Assembly: GCF_023242475.1 (NCBI RefSeq)
Contig: NZ_JALJFG010000005.1
Span: 124,001 to 188,000, forward strand
DNA from: Pseudomonas sp. MWU15-20650
Lineage (GTDB): Bacteria; Pseudomonadota; Gammaproteobacteria; Pseudomonadales; Pseudomonadaceae
Direction: 5' to 3'
Length of the DNA: 64,000 nucleotides
Below the pieces are notes generated by a model. It made no database searches and was not told the origin of the DNA. It worked only from the letters and a program-made list of their open reading frames with translations. A program made the translations under genes and the position numbers. This document shows, piece by piece, positions 48,699-60,601 of the stretch (position 1 is its first letter; each line of letters opens with the position of its first letter).

Positions 48699-50035
48699 TT
48701 GGGTGCCTGGTCGGTGCCTGTTTGCTCGGCGCCTGGCAGCTTGTTTTCCACATAGGCTTCGTCACGGATCTGACGCAACCAAGTCTGCAGCTCTTCGTCG
48801 TATTTGCGGTTACGCAGTACGGTCAGAGCTTGTTGCTCGCGGGCCTGGGTGGTGTTGTCGGTGGCGCGACGGCCAAGGACTTCCAGGACATGCCAGCCAT
48901 ATTGGGTCTTGAACGGTTTGGACAGGACGCCTTGCGGGGTCTTGGCCATTACGTCCTGGAACTCCGGCACCAGTGCTTTCGGGTCGATCCAGTTCAGGTC
49001 ACCGCCGTTGAGGGCCGAGCCAGGGTCTTCCGAGAAGCTCTTGGCCAAGGTGGCGAAATCTTCACCGCCTTCGATACGGTCATAGATCTTCTGGGCCAGC
49101 TCTTTGGTTTGTGCCTCGGTGCGGATTTCGCTCGGTTTAACCAGGATGTGACGAACGTGTACTTCGTCTTTCAACGAGGTCTCGCCACCGCGCTTGCCCA
49201 GCAGCTTGAGGATGATAAAGCCGCCCGGTGTGCGTGCAGGCTGGGTGATATCACCCACGCTCATGGCACTCAGTTCGCGGTCGAACGGAGGAGGTAATTG
49301 CGCGGCTTTACGCCAGCCCATATCACCACCGTCCAGTGCGTTATCGCTACCGGATACGGCGATGGCGGTCTGAGCAAAGTCAGCCCCGGCCTTCAGGCGA
49401 TCGTAGACTGCTTGAGTCTTGGCGGCGGCTGCATTGAGCTGTTCGGCGCTGGCGCTGTCAGGCGTCGGGATCAGGATATTGGCCAGGTGCAGTTCTTCGG
49501 AGAGCTGCATCTTGCCAAGGTCCGAGGCCAGGAAGTTCTTCACTTCCTGTTCGGACACCTGAACCCGCTCGGCCACACGACGCTGGCGCACACGGCTGAT
49601 GATCATTTCACGCTTGATCTGGTCGCGGGCGTCCTCATAGGACAGGCCATCGTGAGCCAGGGCGGCGCGGAACTGATCAATGCTCATGTTGTTGCGCTGA
49701 GCAATAGTGCCTACGGCCTGGTTCAGCTCTTCGTCCGAGATACGGATGCCGGAGCGTTCGCCGATCTGCAGCTGCAGGTTTTCGACAATCAGGCGTTCCA
49801 GCACTTGAGGTTCCAGGACGCTGGTCGGCGGTACACCACCGCCACGCTTGGCGATGGTTTGCTGAACTTCCTTGACCCGTTGGTCCAGCTGGCTCTGCAT
49901 GATCACGTCGTTATCGACGATGGCCGCTACTTTATCCAGCTGTTGAACGGCAGCGTGTGCCGATACGGTGCCCAGGAACAGCGCGCCCAGCACTAGCGGG
50001 CGCAGACAATCAGAAAGCTTGATCTTCACGTTCAC
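48695..50035 (-). CDS. surA: Periplasmic chaperone/prolyl isomerase SurA
   Basis: A 446-residue outer-membrane-protein chaperone. Signal peptide (cut after SAHA), N-terminal SurA domain ([20 protein letters not shown]), two parvulin PPIase domains (about 185-285 and 295-395: [24 protein letters not shown]) and a C-terminal helix. Start GTG 50035 has AAGG five bases upstream; GTG 50029 is the alternative. It overlaps the lptD end by 26 bases. SurA helps LptD fold, so the coupling makes sense. Confidence 0.96.
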   Translation of the reverse strand: MNVKIKLSDCLRPLVLGALFLGTVSAHAAVQQLDKVAAIVDNDVIMQSQLDQRVKEVQQTIAKRGGGVPPTSVLEPQVLERLIVENLQLQIGERSGIRISDEELNQAVGTIAQRNNMSIDQFRAALAHDGLSYEDARDQIKREMIISRVRQRRVAERVQVSEQEVKNFLASDLGKMQLSEELHLANILIPTPDSASAEQLNAAAAKTQAVYDRLKAGADFAQTAIAVSGSDNALDGGDMGWRKAAQLPPPFDRELSAMSVGDITQPARTPGGFIILKLLGKRGGETSLKDEVHVRHILVKPSEIRTEAQTKELAQKIYDRIEGGEDFATLAKSFSEDPGSALNGGDLNWIDPKALVPEFQDVMAKTPQGVLSKPFKTQYGWHVLEVLGRRATDNTTQAREQQALTVLRNRKYDEELQTWLRQIRDEAYVENKLPGAEQTGTDQAPK

Positions 50036-52784
50036 GATAACCTTGAATGCCTTTGTCGAGGAAGCTCTCTACCTTGGCGCCGGTCAGGCCGCCGAGTCCT
50101 TTGAGGACGATCTGGAAGAAGAGCCCGTGGTCACCCTTTTCGTTCAGTGGGGCGAGCTGAGTGTATTCGTCGTTGGAGACCCAATAACGGTTGATCACGC
50201 GCAGTTTCCAGCAGCAGTTGTCGTACTCGAAACCACCAAAAGCTTCCAGGGTGCGGTTGCGGGCGTAGTCATACTGCCAGCGGGTGATCACGTTCCACTG
50301 GGGAACGATCGGCCACATCATCGAGAAGTCGTGTTGCTGGATTTTGTAGTAATCCTTGATGAAGGTGTCAGTGCCAGGGGTGCCGTAGTCGCCGCCGAAC
50401 TGCCACTTGCCGGTCAACTGGTTGTAGACCACCTGGTCGTTGCGATAGCGGTAACCGACGTTGATAACCTTGTTCGGGTTATCTTCCGGCTGGTAGTGGA
50501 ACATCGCGCTGCCGGAACGTGGGGAATGGCTTTCAGTGTCCCAGTTGTAATCAGCAGTTGCACGCCAGTCGCGGTTGAAGCGGAACTCGTAGTCCAGGGC
50601 GATAGGCGATACGCTCGACTGTGCATCGGCACGGTCGGCAGCCACGATACCTGGCAATTGCACCTGGCGATCCTTGAAGTACAGCGCCTGGCCCACGGCT
50701 ACACGCTGACGTTCGAAGCCGTTGTCTTCGATCCAGCGGCTGGTCACGCCCAGGGACAGCTTGTTCTCGTCGCCGATCCGGTCGCTACCACTGAAGCGGT
50801 TGTCGCGAAACAGAGAGGCATAGCTGAACGTGTATTCACTGGTATCGAATACTGGAATATCGCTTTGGTCCTTGTTAGGGACATAAAGGTAGAACGCGCG
50901 CGGCTCGAGGGTTTGGCGATAGTCTTTGCCGAACCAGTTGGTATTGCGGTCGAAGTACAGGCCGCTGTCAACGCTGGCGATAGGCACAGCGCGATCTTGC
51001 GAGCTTTTAAATGTCTGGCCTGCGGCCAGTTGCGACTTGCCTGTACCATCCAGATCCAAATCGTATTTGGTGTAGACGTACTTCAACTTCGGCGTGATAA
51101 AACCGTAGGACCAGTTCATCGGGTAATCGACTGCCGGTGCTGCATTCAGGCGGGTACCGTTTGCACGTGTCAAACCTGTGACGTTAGTGTCCAAGCGAGG
51201 CGATACGAGACCGTTCTCATCAGTAAACGTGCCATTTTCCAAGCTACGCTCAAATCGAACCGCTTCAGTCTCATAGGTGAAGTTCAAACCACCCGGATGG
51301 TACGGTAGCGTCCCGTTGAAGGTGATTTGCGGCAGTCGGTCGTACGGGGTGATCTGGGAAATCGTCGCCAGTTGAAAGGCCTGTACGTTCAGACCGGCGG
51401 TGTAGGAGTCGCCCCGGTACGTCAAGGAACCTTGCTGGTTAAGGAAGTCACGACTCTGAATACCTTCTTCGTAGGACTTCAAATCCTGGAAGTAGTAAGG
51501 GTCACTGATCTTGGTGTAGTCCACCTTGGTCGACAGGCGCGAATCCAGCCCGCCCTTATGCTGCCAATTGAGCATATAGCGAGTTTTTTCGTAATCGGTC
51601 TGCTTGGTACGCTCGTTGCTGTCATCGTTAAGATACGCCCCCCCAAACTGCCCTTCACTGGACTTGGTGAGGTAGCGGAATTCGCCTTCCATCAACAAGC
51701 CGCGCTTGGTCATGTATTGCGGGTACAACGTGGCGTCGTAGTTCGGTGCCAGGTTGAAGTAGTACGGCGTTACCAGCGTGAAGCCCGTTTCGCTGCCGGT
51801 GCTGAAGCTCGGCGGCAGGAAGCCGGATTGACGACGGTTGTCGATCGGGAAGTAGATGTAAGGGGTGTAGAGGATCGGGATGTTCTTGATCCGCAACGTC
51901 GCGTTGGTGGCTGTACCGAAACCGGTGGCCGGGTTCAACGTGATGTTGTTGCCCTTGAGCTGCCAGGCATTGCTGTCTGGCTCGCACGTGGTGTACGTAC
52001 CGTCCTTGAGGCGGATGATCGCGTTCTCGGCACGCTTGGCGTACAGCGCGTTACCGCGCACACGTGACTTGTGCATCACGTATTCGGCGTTGTCGATCTG
52101 GGCGGCGCCGGTATCGAGCTGGACCTGGGCATGGTCACCCACGATCAGGGCGCCGTTGTCGCGCAGACGCACGTTGCCGTTCAGCTCGCCACGGTTCTCG
52201 GCCTGATACAGGCTGGCTTCCTGGGCTTCCATCTGCATGCTGCCCTGGCGCATGACAACGTCACCGGCCAGGGTCGCAATCTGTTTTTCCTGCTCATAAC
52301 GAGAAGCTTTGGCGCCGATGAAGGTCGGTGCATCGCTCTTGTCCGTCTTGTCATTCATGCCAGGACGAATCGGCTCGATATATGCGCCGGAGCAATAAGG
52401 GCCGGTTTCGGCCAGCTGGGCTGCGGTCAGCTTCTCGCGAGGCACCCAGTCCAGGTGGCTGTAGTCGGCGCTGCGCGAGCGCAGGCCGCGGCCCTTGGCT
52501 TCGGTGACCAGCATGGTCTTGGGTTCGGCGTCGGCGCTGCCACCGGCTTCGCCTTGCGGCGTAGCATTGGCGGAGCTGACAGCAGAGCCGTCATGCACTG
52601 GGCGCGGTGGTAACGGGGCAGCGGCGGTTTTCGGCGCGCAATCCCAGGCACCCGAAGCAGAGACTGAGCAGTCATACTGTTCCGCGGCGACCACGAATGA
52701 GGTGGCGAAAGGTTGCATGGCCAGCAGACTGCCGGTTACCAGCAACGGAAATTTTCTACGAAACGCGGGGGATTTCAATGCCAT
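50010..52784 (-). CDS. lptD: LPS-assembly outer membrane protein LptD
   Basis: A 924-residue outer-membrane beta-barrel that, with LptE, inserts lipopolysaccharide into the outer leaflet. Signal peptide ([20 protein letters not shown]), an N-terminal extension, the OstA/LptA-like jellyroll ([20 protein letters not shown]) and a long barrel ending in [20 protein letters not shown] and [10 protein letters not shown]. The Cys residues near the N-terminus and the CC pair near residue 850 are the expected disulfide partners. The frame is open far upstream, but [12 protein letters not shown] at 52784 precedes the signal peptide. It leads lptD-surA-pdxA-rsmA-apaG-apaH-glpE. Confidence 0.97.
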   Translation of the reverse strand: MALKSPAFRRKFPLLVTGSLLAMQPFATSFVVAAEQYDCSVSASGAWDCAPKTAAAPLPPRPVHDGSAVSSANATPQGEAGGSADAEPKTMLVTEAKGRGLRSRSADYSHLDWVPREKLTAAQLAETGPYCSGAYIEPIRPGMNDKTDKSDAPTFIGAKASRYEQEKQIATLAGDVVMRQGSMQMEAQEASLYQAENRGELNGNVRLRDNGALIVGDHAQVQLDTGAAQIDNAEYVMHKSRVRGNALYAKRAENAIIRLKDGTYTTCEPDSNAWQLKGNNITLNPATGFGTATNATLRIKNIPILYTPYIYFPIDNRRQSGFLPPSFSTGSETGFTLVTPYYFNLAPNYDATLYPQYMTKRGLLMEGEFRYLTKSSEGQFGGAYLNDDSNERTKQTDYEKTRYMLNWQHKGGLDSRLSTKVDYTKISDPYYFQDLKSYEEGIQSRDFLNQQGSLTYRGDSYTAGLNVQAFQLATISQITPYDRLPQITFNGTLPYHPGGLNFTYETEAVRFERSLENGTFTDENGLVSPRLDTNVTGLTRANGTRLNAAPAVDYPMNWSYGFITPKLKYVYTKYDLDLDGTGKSQLAAGQTFKSSQDRAVPIASVDSGLYFDRNTNWFGKDYRQTLEPRAFYLYVPNKDQSDIPVFDTSEYTFSYASLFRDNRFSGSDRIGDENKLSLGVTSRWIEDNGFERQRVAVGQALYFKDRQVQLPGIVAADRADAQSSVSPIALDYEFRFNRDWRATADYNWDTESHSPRSGSAMFHYQPEDNPNKVINVGYRYRNDQVVYNQLTGKWQFGGDYGTPGTDTFIKDYYKIQQHDFSMMWPIVPQWNVITRWQYDYARNRTLEAFGGFEYDNCCWKLRVINRYWVSNDEYTQLAPLNEKGDHGLFFQIVLKGLGGLTGAKVESFLDKGIQGYREREDQAF

Positions 52785-52914
52785 CTTATTAGTCCGGGCT
52801 TCCTGCGTGCCATCTGCCCGCGGTGTGGGCCGCACGCCTCTCGATGGTCTGAAAAAGATGCGTGATAATAAAGCATGACCCGCTTGACGGCTAGCGCCGT
52901 CGGAGACCCTTGTA

Positions 52915-54614
<1,700 letters not shown>

Positions 54615-54615
54615 G

Positions 54616-55383
54616 ATGTTGTGGCCAGGGACACTGATAGGTGCCGGGGCTGGCTTTGCCATTGCCAGTATTCCGGGGGCCTTGTTGGGGGCATTGCTGG
54701 GGCAGGCGCTGGATCGACGCCTGCAATTACACAGTTGGGCACAGTTGCGCGAACGCCTTGGCGGGCGCCCTGCATTGCGCAATGACGAGTTGCTATTCGT
54801 GCTGCTGGGGCGGCTGGCCAAAAGCAATGGCCGGATTGTGGATGGGCATATCCAGCAGGCCCGCCAGGAAATGCGCGCGCTGGACATGAGCGAGCCGGCC
54901 CGGCGTCGGGCCATCACGGCGTTTAACCGTGGCAAGTCCGGGGCCGATCGAATGCGCAGTTATCTGCGCGTACTCAAGGCACAGCCCCATGCGGCAGAAG
55001 GCGTCTTGCGCGCCTGTTGGCGCATGGCCTGGGCGGACGGCAGGGCGGATGACGCCGAGCGCGATCTGATCGATCTCTGGGGTAAATGGCTGGGCTGGAC
55101 CCCGCAACAGCTCCAGGCGCTGGCGTCCGATTACGCGCCGGAGCGCAAGCCGTTGGCGAATCGTGGCGGCGCCTATCAGGAAGCGTTGCGAATTCTGGGC
55201 GTGACGGCGACCACTGAGCCTTCCGTGATCAAGCGTGCCTATCGCCGCCTGCTCAGCCGCCACCACCCAGACAAGATCGCCGGCAGTGGCGCCACCCCTG
55301 CGCAAGTGCGTGACGCGACCGAGCGGACGCGCGAATTGCACAACGCTTATGCATTGATTCGCGAACGGCGGGATTTCAGATAG
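54616..55383 (+). CDS. djlA: Co-chaperone DjlA-like (TerB + J domain)
   Basis: A 255-residue protein with an N-terminal membrane segment (LIGAGAGFAIASIPGALLGA), a TerB-like helical domain (about 45-165) and a C-terminal J domain with RHHPDKIAG, the HPD triad that stimulates DnaK. This is the DjlA order. It starts one base after the murU stop, so it is probably co-transcribed with amgK-murU. Confidence 0.92.
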   Translation: MLWPGTLIGAGAGFAIASIPGALLGALLGQALDRRLQLHSWAQLRERLGGRPALRNDELLFVLLGRLAKSNGRIVDGHIQQARQEMRALDMSEPARRRAITAFNRGKSGADRMRSYLRVLKAQPHAAEGVLRACWRMAWADGRADDAERDLIDLWGKWLGWTPQQLQALASDYAPERKPLANRGGAYQEALRILGVTATTEPSVIKRAYRRLLSRHHPDKIAGSGATPAQVRDATERTRELHNAYALIRERRDFR

Positions 55384-55416
55384 CCCTCACCCTTTGGAAG
55401 TGAGCCCCCAATCCAC

Positions 55417-55506
55417 TGTGGGAGCGGGCTTGCTCGCGAATGCGGTGGATCAGCCGATGAATTTGTAGACTGACACACCCTATTCGCGAGCAAGCCGGCT
55501 CCCACA
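55417..55506. repeat. REP doublet (REPIN) downstream of djlA
   Basis: TGTGGGAGCGGGCTTGCTCG (from 55417) and its near complement ending GGCTCCCACA (55506; one mismatch) around a 42-base spacer. It is the same type as at 2117, and the spacers share GCGGTGGxTCAG and GACACACC, so the two doublets are copies of one REPIN. It lies between convergent genes. Confidence 0.9.
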
Positions 55507-55536
55507 TTAGGTCTGCGGCGCTTTTGAGATAGGCGG

Positions 55537-56511
55537 TCAGCCCTCTTTCGGCTGCGGGCTCAGCCACCCGCGTACCCGACGATACAACTGCTCTTGCTCG
55601 GCCGAGCTATTGCCGGGCAGGGTTTTGAGTGACACCTGTTTGTAGCTGTCATTCTTCGCACGCTTGGCGGCTTGCATGCGCTCCAGTGCGTTTTTGCGTT
55701 CTTGGGCGCCGTCCTGGTAGAAGACATCCGCCGTAGGCACTTTCAGCGCTGGGGCCAGTTGTTGCAGATTCGGCTGCCGACCCGTAGGCGTCTTGCCAGC
55801 CACCATCACCCACTTTTGCACTTGGGACGGCTGCTTCTCGCTCAGGTAACGCGCGGCCCACCAGGCGCCAGTGCCATGGCCGAGCAGCACCACGCTGCGC
55901 GCGCTCTGGGTTTGGGCGAAGGCGACGGCGGCGTCGATACGATCAAAGATGCGCTTGGCGTCGGTCTTGTCCTGTTGCTCCGCACCGGGCACCACCGCCG
56001 GGTCTGTCCCTTCAGCTTCGGCGCTGGCGGCTTGTTCGATGGGTTTGGCGGCGGTGCTGCCTTCTTTGCTGCTGGTGTCGACCGCCGCCTTGGGTGCTTC
56101 CATGACCCGTGGCGGCAAGGTGTCCATGTTCACGTCCGGCAATGACAGGCTCAGGGTACCCCAGGCTGCGTCCGGTAACTTGCGCCGCAAAGGCGCGATT
56201 GCTTGCGGCCAGTCAGCACTTTCCCCGGCGCCAGGCACGATAATCACCACACCTTGGGGCTCGGCGCTGTTGGCCGGTTTCCACAGGGCCAGGAAGGCAT
56301 CGCTGCCGGCCTGCAACTGTTGCTGTTCTTGTTGCGGAAGTTGCCGCTCAAGGGTGTGGGCCTCTTCCTGGCTGCGCTCGGGCAGGGGTTGGCGCTCAAC
56401 CGGTTTTTCGGCGGTGGGCGCAGGCGCGTCGGCGGCCTGCACAGAAAAGGCGCTGGTAAATAGCAGCGACAGGCACAATGCTGGCAGTGCCGAACGGTGG
56501 AGAAAGAGCAT
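55537..56511 (-). CDS. DUF3530 family alpha/beta-hydrolase-like periplasmic protein
   Basis: A 324-residue exported protein with a signal peptide (LPALCLSLLFTSAFSVQA). A Pro/Glu/Gln-rich stretch follows (EKPVERQPLPERSQEEAHTL), then an alpha/beta-hydrolase fold (VVIIVPGAGESADWPQAIAP). The nucleophile elbow reads LLGHGTGAWWAARY: the position usually held by Ser is Gly, so normal hydrolase activity is doubtful. An acidic/Ala linker interrupts the fold. Start ATG 56511 was preferred to 56535 because of the signal peptide and GGGAA. Confidence 0.82.
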   Translation of the reverse strand: MLFLHRSALPALCLSLLFTSAFSVQAADAPAPTAEKPVERQPLPERSQEEAHTLERQLPQQEQQQLQAGSDAFLALWKPANSAEPQGVVIIVPGAGESADWPQAIAPLRRKLPDAAWGTLSLSLPDVNMDTLPPRVMEAPKAAVDTSSKEGSTAAKPIEQAASAEAEGTDPAVVPGAEQQDKTDAKRIFDRIDAAVAFAQTQSARSVVLLGHGTGAWWAARYLSEKQPSQVQKWVMVAGKTPTGRQPNLQQLAPALKVPTADVFYQDGAQERKNALERMQAAKRAKNDSYKQVSLKTLPGNSSAEQEQLYRRVRGWLSPQPKEG

Positions 56512-56588
56512 CGTTAATTCCCGGCAAGAAGTCATTCCAGCAGCCTAATGGGTTGGTCAGTAATTGTCAGTGATGTGAGACGTGGATC

Positions 56589-58583
56589 ATGGTTTTTCGC
56601 TGTCTGCTGGTTATCGGCTGTTGGTGCTTTGCCTTGATGGCAAGTGCCGCGCCTGCGCCTGCTGCACCACAGGCGCAACTGAATGCACAGCAGCGGGAGT
56701 GGCTGGCCCAGCATCCGCAGTTGCGCGTGGGCCTGGTATTGCAGGCGCCTTACGCGCAATACGACCGGCGCTTGCAGCGGTTGTCCGGGGCCAATGTCGA
56801 GTTGATGCATTGGTTGGCCAAGGCGCTGAACATTGAGCTGACTTGGCGCAACTTTCCCACCCAGGAGCAATTGGAAGCCGCCGTGCGTGATGGCGAAGTG
56901 GATATCGCCCCCGGCCTGCAGCAAACCCCCGCCGGCCTGCGCCTGTGGTTATTCACCGACCCGTACATGCGCGTGCCCCAGCATATCGTCGGGGTCCGCG
57001 AAGGCGGCGCCGCCGTGGAGCTGGAAAAACTCGATGAGCAGTCTCGCGTTGCCGTGCGCATGCCCAGTGCCGTGGCGGATTACCTGCGCAGTAATTATCC
57101 CAACCTGAATGTGCAAGGCGTGCCTATGGAGCGTCAGGCCTTGCAGTTGCTGGTCAGCCAGCAGGCGCGTTATGCCGTGGTGGATGAGGCGCAGTTGAGT
57201 CGGTTGTCCGGCGAGGCGGAGTTTGCCGGGTTGGCGGTGGTGGGGGATATCGGCTTGCCGCAATTGCTGCGTGTGGCCACCCGCCGTGAATGGCCTGAAC
57301 TGGCGGCCATCATGCAAAGCGCCTTGCGTGTGATACCCGCCCGCGATCTGGATCAACTGCATAGTCGCTGGTTGCAACCCAAGTACCCGCGTCTGTCGGA
57401 GTCACCCGCCTTCTGGAAAAACCTCAGCCTGCTCTTGGGGTTGTTCCTGATCGCCAGTCTCGCCGTGGTGGTCTGGCAACGTCGCCAGCAACGTGGGCTG
57501 GAACAGCGCCTGCTGGCGGCTCGGGAAGAAAGTGCCGCGCGCGCCGCCAGTGCCGAAGCCTTGCGGTTGACGCAGTTTTCCATCGATCAAAGTACGGTCG
57601 GTATCCTGTGGGTCAATTGGGACAGCCATGTGCGCTACGCCAACCTCGCCGCCGAAACCATGCTCGGTTATGGCGCCGGTGCATTGATCGAGCGACCGCT
57701 GATCGATTTTGACCCGACGTTGAACATGGACCGCTGGCTCAACCTGTGGAAGCGCGCCCGCGCCAGCGAAGAAGGCCCGCAAAACTTTGCTACCGATTGT
57801 GTGCGCGCAGACGGCACGATCCTCCCCGCTGATGTGTCCTTGAGCTTTCTGCGCTTTGCCGATGGCGAATACCTGGTCGTGTATCTCAATGACGTGACCG
57901 AACGCCGCCGTTATGTGGCCGCCTTGCTGCAAAGCGAGACACAGTTGCGCGAATTGTCCGCCCACCTGGAAACCGTGCGCGAAGAAGAGAAGGCCCGTAT
58001 CGCCCGCGAGGTGCACGACGAACTCGGGCAGATGCTCACGGTGCTCAAGCTGGAAACCTCGATGTGCGAGCTGGCCTATGCGCAATTGGACCCGGGCTTG
58101 AACGAGCGCCTGAACAGCATGAAGCGCCTGATCGCCCAGCTGTTCCAACTGGTGCGCGACGTGGCAACCGCATTGCGCCCGCCGATTCTCGACGCGGGCA
58201 TCGCCTCGGCCATCGAGTGGCAAGCCCGCCGCTTTGAAGCCCGCACGCAAATCCCCTGCCTGGTACAAGTCCCGGACAACCTGCCCGCCCTGAGCGACGC
58301 CAAGGCCATCGGCCTGTTCCGCATCCTGCAGGAGGCGTTGACCAATGTGATGCGCCATGCCCAGGCGCATACTGTCGAGCTGACCCTGGTGGTTGAGGGC
58401 GGCGACCTGCAGTTGACCATCAGCGATGACGGTGTCGGTTTCGTTGAGTCCCAGGGCCGGCCCGTCTCCTTTGGTGTAGTGGGTATGCGCGAGCGGGTGT
58501 TGATGATGGGCGGACAACTGGGCCTGCACAGCGAGCCGGGGGAGGGCACCACCTTGAGTGTCAGGGTGCCGTTGGATACATAA
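56589..58583 (+). CDS. agtS: Sensor histidine kinase AgtS (periplasmic SBP domain, PAS, HisKA_3)
   Basis: A 664-residue membrane sensor. Signal sequence (1-21), a periplasmic solute-binding-3 domain (about 40-265), a TM helix NLSLLLGLFLIASLAVVVW (about 280), a PAS domain (about 320-440), dimerisation/phosphoacceptor with His476 in AREVHDELGQ and an ATPase domain (LFRILQEALTNVMRHAQAHT, ISDDGVGF). This matches AgtS of PAO1 (PA0600), which senses 5-aminovalerate/GABA. The start overlaps no gene and has ACGTGGATC before ATG. Confidence 0.9.
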   Translation: MVFRCLLVIGCWCFALMASAAPAPAAPQAQLNAQQREWLAQHPQLRVGLVLQAPYAQYDRRLQRLSGANVELMHWLAKALNIELTWRNFPTQEQLEAAVRDGEVDIAPGLQQTPAGLRLWLFTDPYMRVPQHIVGVREGGAAVELEKLDEQSRVAVRMPSAVADYLRSNYPNLNVQGVPMERQALQLLVSQQARYAVVDEAQLSRLSGEAEFAGLAVVGDIGLPQLLRVATRREWPELAAIMQSALRVIPARDLDQLHSRWLQPKYPRLSESPAFWKNLSLLLGLFLIASLAVVVWQRRQQRGLEQRLLAAREESAARAASAEALRLTQFSIDQSTVGILWVNWDSHVRYANLAAETMLGYGAGALIERPLIDFDPTLNMDRWLNLWKRARASEEGPQNFATDCVRADGTILPADVSLSFLRFADGEYLVVYLNDVTERRRYVAALLQSETQLRELSAHLETVREEEKARIAREVHDELGQMLTVLKLETSMCELAYAQLDPGLNERLNSMKRLIAQLFQLVRDVATALRPPILDAGIASAIEWQARRFEARTQIPCLVQVPDNLPALSDAKAIGLFRILQEALTNVMRHAQAHTVELTLVVEGGDLQLTISDDGVGFVESQGRPVSFGVVGMRERVLMMGGQLGLHSEPGEGTTLSVRVPLDT

Positions 58584-58601
58584 CTATAAGAGGAAACCCC
58601 T

Positions 58602-59231
58602 GTGATCCGCGTATTGGTAGCCGAAGACCACACCATCGTCCGTGAAGGCATCAAGCAATTGATCGGCCTGGCCAAAGACCTGCAAGTGGTGGGCGAGGCG
58701 AGTAACGGCGAGCAGTTGCTGGAGACCTTGCGCCACGTGGCGTGCGAGGTTGTGTTGCTGGATATCTCGATGCCGGGTGTGAACGGGCTGGAAGCCATTG
58801 CGCGCATCCGTGCTCTGAATAACCCGCCGGCGATCCTGGTGTTGTCCATGCACGATGAGGCGCAAATGGCCGCCCGGGCCTTGAAAGTCGGTGCGGCGGG
58901 GTATGCGACCAAGGACAGCGACCCAGCCCTGTTGTTGACGGCGATTCGCAAAGTCGCGGCGGGCGGGCGCTATATCGACCCGGACCTGGCTGACCGCATG
59001 GTGTTTGAAGTTGGCTTGACGGATGCGCGGCCGCTGCATTCGTTGCTCTCGGAGCGCGAGTTTTCGGTGTTCGAGCGCCTGGCCCAGGGCGCCAACGTCA
59101 ATGACATCGCCCAGCAACTGGCGCTGAGCAGCAAGACCATCAGCACGCACAAGGCGCGCCTGATGCAAAAGCTGAACATTACGTCCCTGGCCGAGTTGGT
59201 GAAGTACGCCATGGAACATAAGCTGTTGTGA
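58602..59231 (+). CDS. agtR: Response regulator AgtR (NarL/LuxR type)
   Basis: A 209-residue regulator: receiver domain with phospho-acceptor Asp54 (VVLLDISMPGVNGLEA) and LuxR-type helix-turn-helix (LSEREFSVFERLAQGANVND, QLALSSKTISTHKARLMQKL). It starts 18 bases after agtS, with GAGGAAACCCC upstream. AgtSR is known to activate agtABCD in P. aeruginosa; here the transporter lies directly downstream. Confidence 0.92.
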   Translation: MIRVLVAEDHTIVREGIKQLIGLAKDLQVVGEASNGEQLLETLRHVACEVVLLDISMPGVNGLEAIARIRALNNPPAILVLSMHDEAQMAARALKVGAAGYATKDSDPALLLTAIRKVAAGGRYIDPDLADRMVFEVGLTDARPLHSLLSEREFSVFERLAQGANVNDIAQQLALSSKTISTHKARLMQKLNITSLAELVKYAMEHKLL

Positions 59232-59323
59232 CGACATGCCTGTTTACGACCTCCCGTAAGTTCTGCTGGGGCCATTCCCCGCGTGCAGAGCCCTGACACT
59301 GTTCCATCCCCGCCATCGTTGTA

Positions 59324-59338
59324 GGGCAATCCTTACCC
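59324..59338. promoter_or_regulatory. Candidate AgtR operator
   Basis: GGGCAA-TCC-TTACCC is an imperfect dyad (5 of 6 pairs) about 110 bases before agtA, in the 214-bp gap after agtR. LuxR-type regulators bind short dyads of this size. Assignment to AgtR is inference. Confidence 0.35.
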
Positions 59339-59445
59339 CCAGGCTTCCATCCGGCTGATGCAATTCTCTCCTGGCCCCCGATTTCCGCGGTCTCGCGCCT
59401 GGACTACGCTTGTGCCACAGCAGTCCAAAATACAAAGGTGCGGGT

Positions 59446-60558
59446 ATGAGCGAGGTGGATTCAAATGATGTGCTGGTCAGCTTTCGTGGCGTGCAGAAGA
59501 GCTACGACGGCGAGAACCTGATCGTCAAAGACCTCAACCTGGAAATTCGCAAGGGCGAGTTTCTCACCCTGCTCGGGCCATCCGGTTCGGGCAAGACCAC
59601 CAGCCTGATGATGCTCGCCGGTTTCGAGACGCCAACCGCCGGTGAAATCCTGCTGGCCGGACGCGCGATCAACAACGTGCCGCCGCACAAGCGCGACATC
59701 GGCATGGTGTTTCAGAACTATGCGTTGTTCCCGCACATGACCGTCGCCGAAAACCTGGCGTTCCCATTGTCGGTGCGAGGCTTGAGCAGAACCGATGTCA
59801 GCGAGCGGGTCAAACGTGTGTTGAGCATGGTCCAGCTCGATGCCTTCGCCCAGCGCTATCCGGCGCAACTCTCCGGGGGGCAGCAACAGCGCGTGGCCCT
59901 GGCCCGTGCACTGGTGTTCGAACCGCAGCTGGTGCTGATGGACGAACCCCTTGGCGCACTCGACAAACAATTGCGCGAACACATGCAGATGGAGATCAAG
60001 CACCTGCACCAGCGTCTCGGTGTGACGGTGGTGTACGTGACCCACGACCAGGGCGAAGCCTTGACCATGTCCGACCGCGTGGCGGTGTTCCACCAAGGCG
60101 AAATCCAGCAGATTGCCGCGCCGCGCACCTTGTACGAAGAACCTAAAAACACCTTTGTCGCCAACTTCATCGGTGAGAACAACCGCCTTAACGGGCGTTT
60201 GCACAGCCACAGCGGCGAGCGCTGCGTGGTGGAGCTGGCGCGCGGCGAAAAGGTCGAGGCGCTGGCGGTGAATGTCGGCCAGATCGGTGGCCCGGTGACC
60301 CTGTCGGTGCGCCCGGAGCGCGTGAGTCTCAACGGCTCCAGCGAAAGCTGCGTCAACCGTTTCTCCGGCCGCGTGGCGGAGTTTATCTACCTGGGCGACC
60401 ACGTGCGTGTGCGCCTGGAGGTTTGCGGCAAGGCCGATTTTTTTGTGAAACAACCGATTGCCGAGCTGGACCCGGCCCTGGCGGTCGGCGACGTGGTACC
60501 GATTGGCTGGCAAGTCGAGCACGTTCGCGCACTCGACCCACTTCTAGAGGCGAACTAA
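59446..60558 (+). CDS. agtA: ABC transporter ATP-binding protein AgtA (5-aminovalerate/GABA uptake)
   Basis: A 370-residue PotA-type ATPase. Walker A GPSGSGKTTS, Q-loop FQNYALFPHMT, signature LSGGQQQR, Walker B LVLMDEPLGALD, H-loop THDQGEA, then a TOBE domain (about 285-360). The frame opens at 59410, but ATG 59446 follows AAAGGTGCGGGT. It is the first gene of agtABCD and matches PA0603. Confidence 0.93.
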   Translation: MSEVDSNDVLVSFRGVQKSYDGENLIVKDLNLEIRKGEFLTLLGPSGSGKTTSLMMLAGFETPTAGEILLAGRAINNVPPHKRDIGMVFQNYALFPHMTVAENLAFPLSVRGLSRTDVSERVKRVLSMVQLDAFAQRYPAQLSGGQQQRVALARALVFEPQLVLMDEPLGALDKQLREHMQMEIKHLHQRLGVTVVYVTHDQGEALTMSDRVAVFHQGEIQQIAAPRTLYEEPKNTFVANFIGENNRLNGRLHSHSGERCVVELARGEKVEALAVNVGQIGGPVTLSVRPERVSLNGSSESCVNRFSGRVAEFIYLGDHVRVRLEVCGKADFFVKQPIAELDPALAVGDVVPIGWQVEHVRALDPLLEAN

Positions 60559-60601
60559 TCGCCCCATGGCTTCACCAACCCTGCATGTGGAGAGAACAAC
60601 A

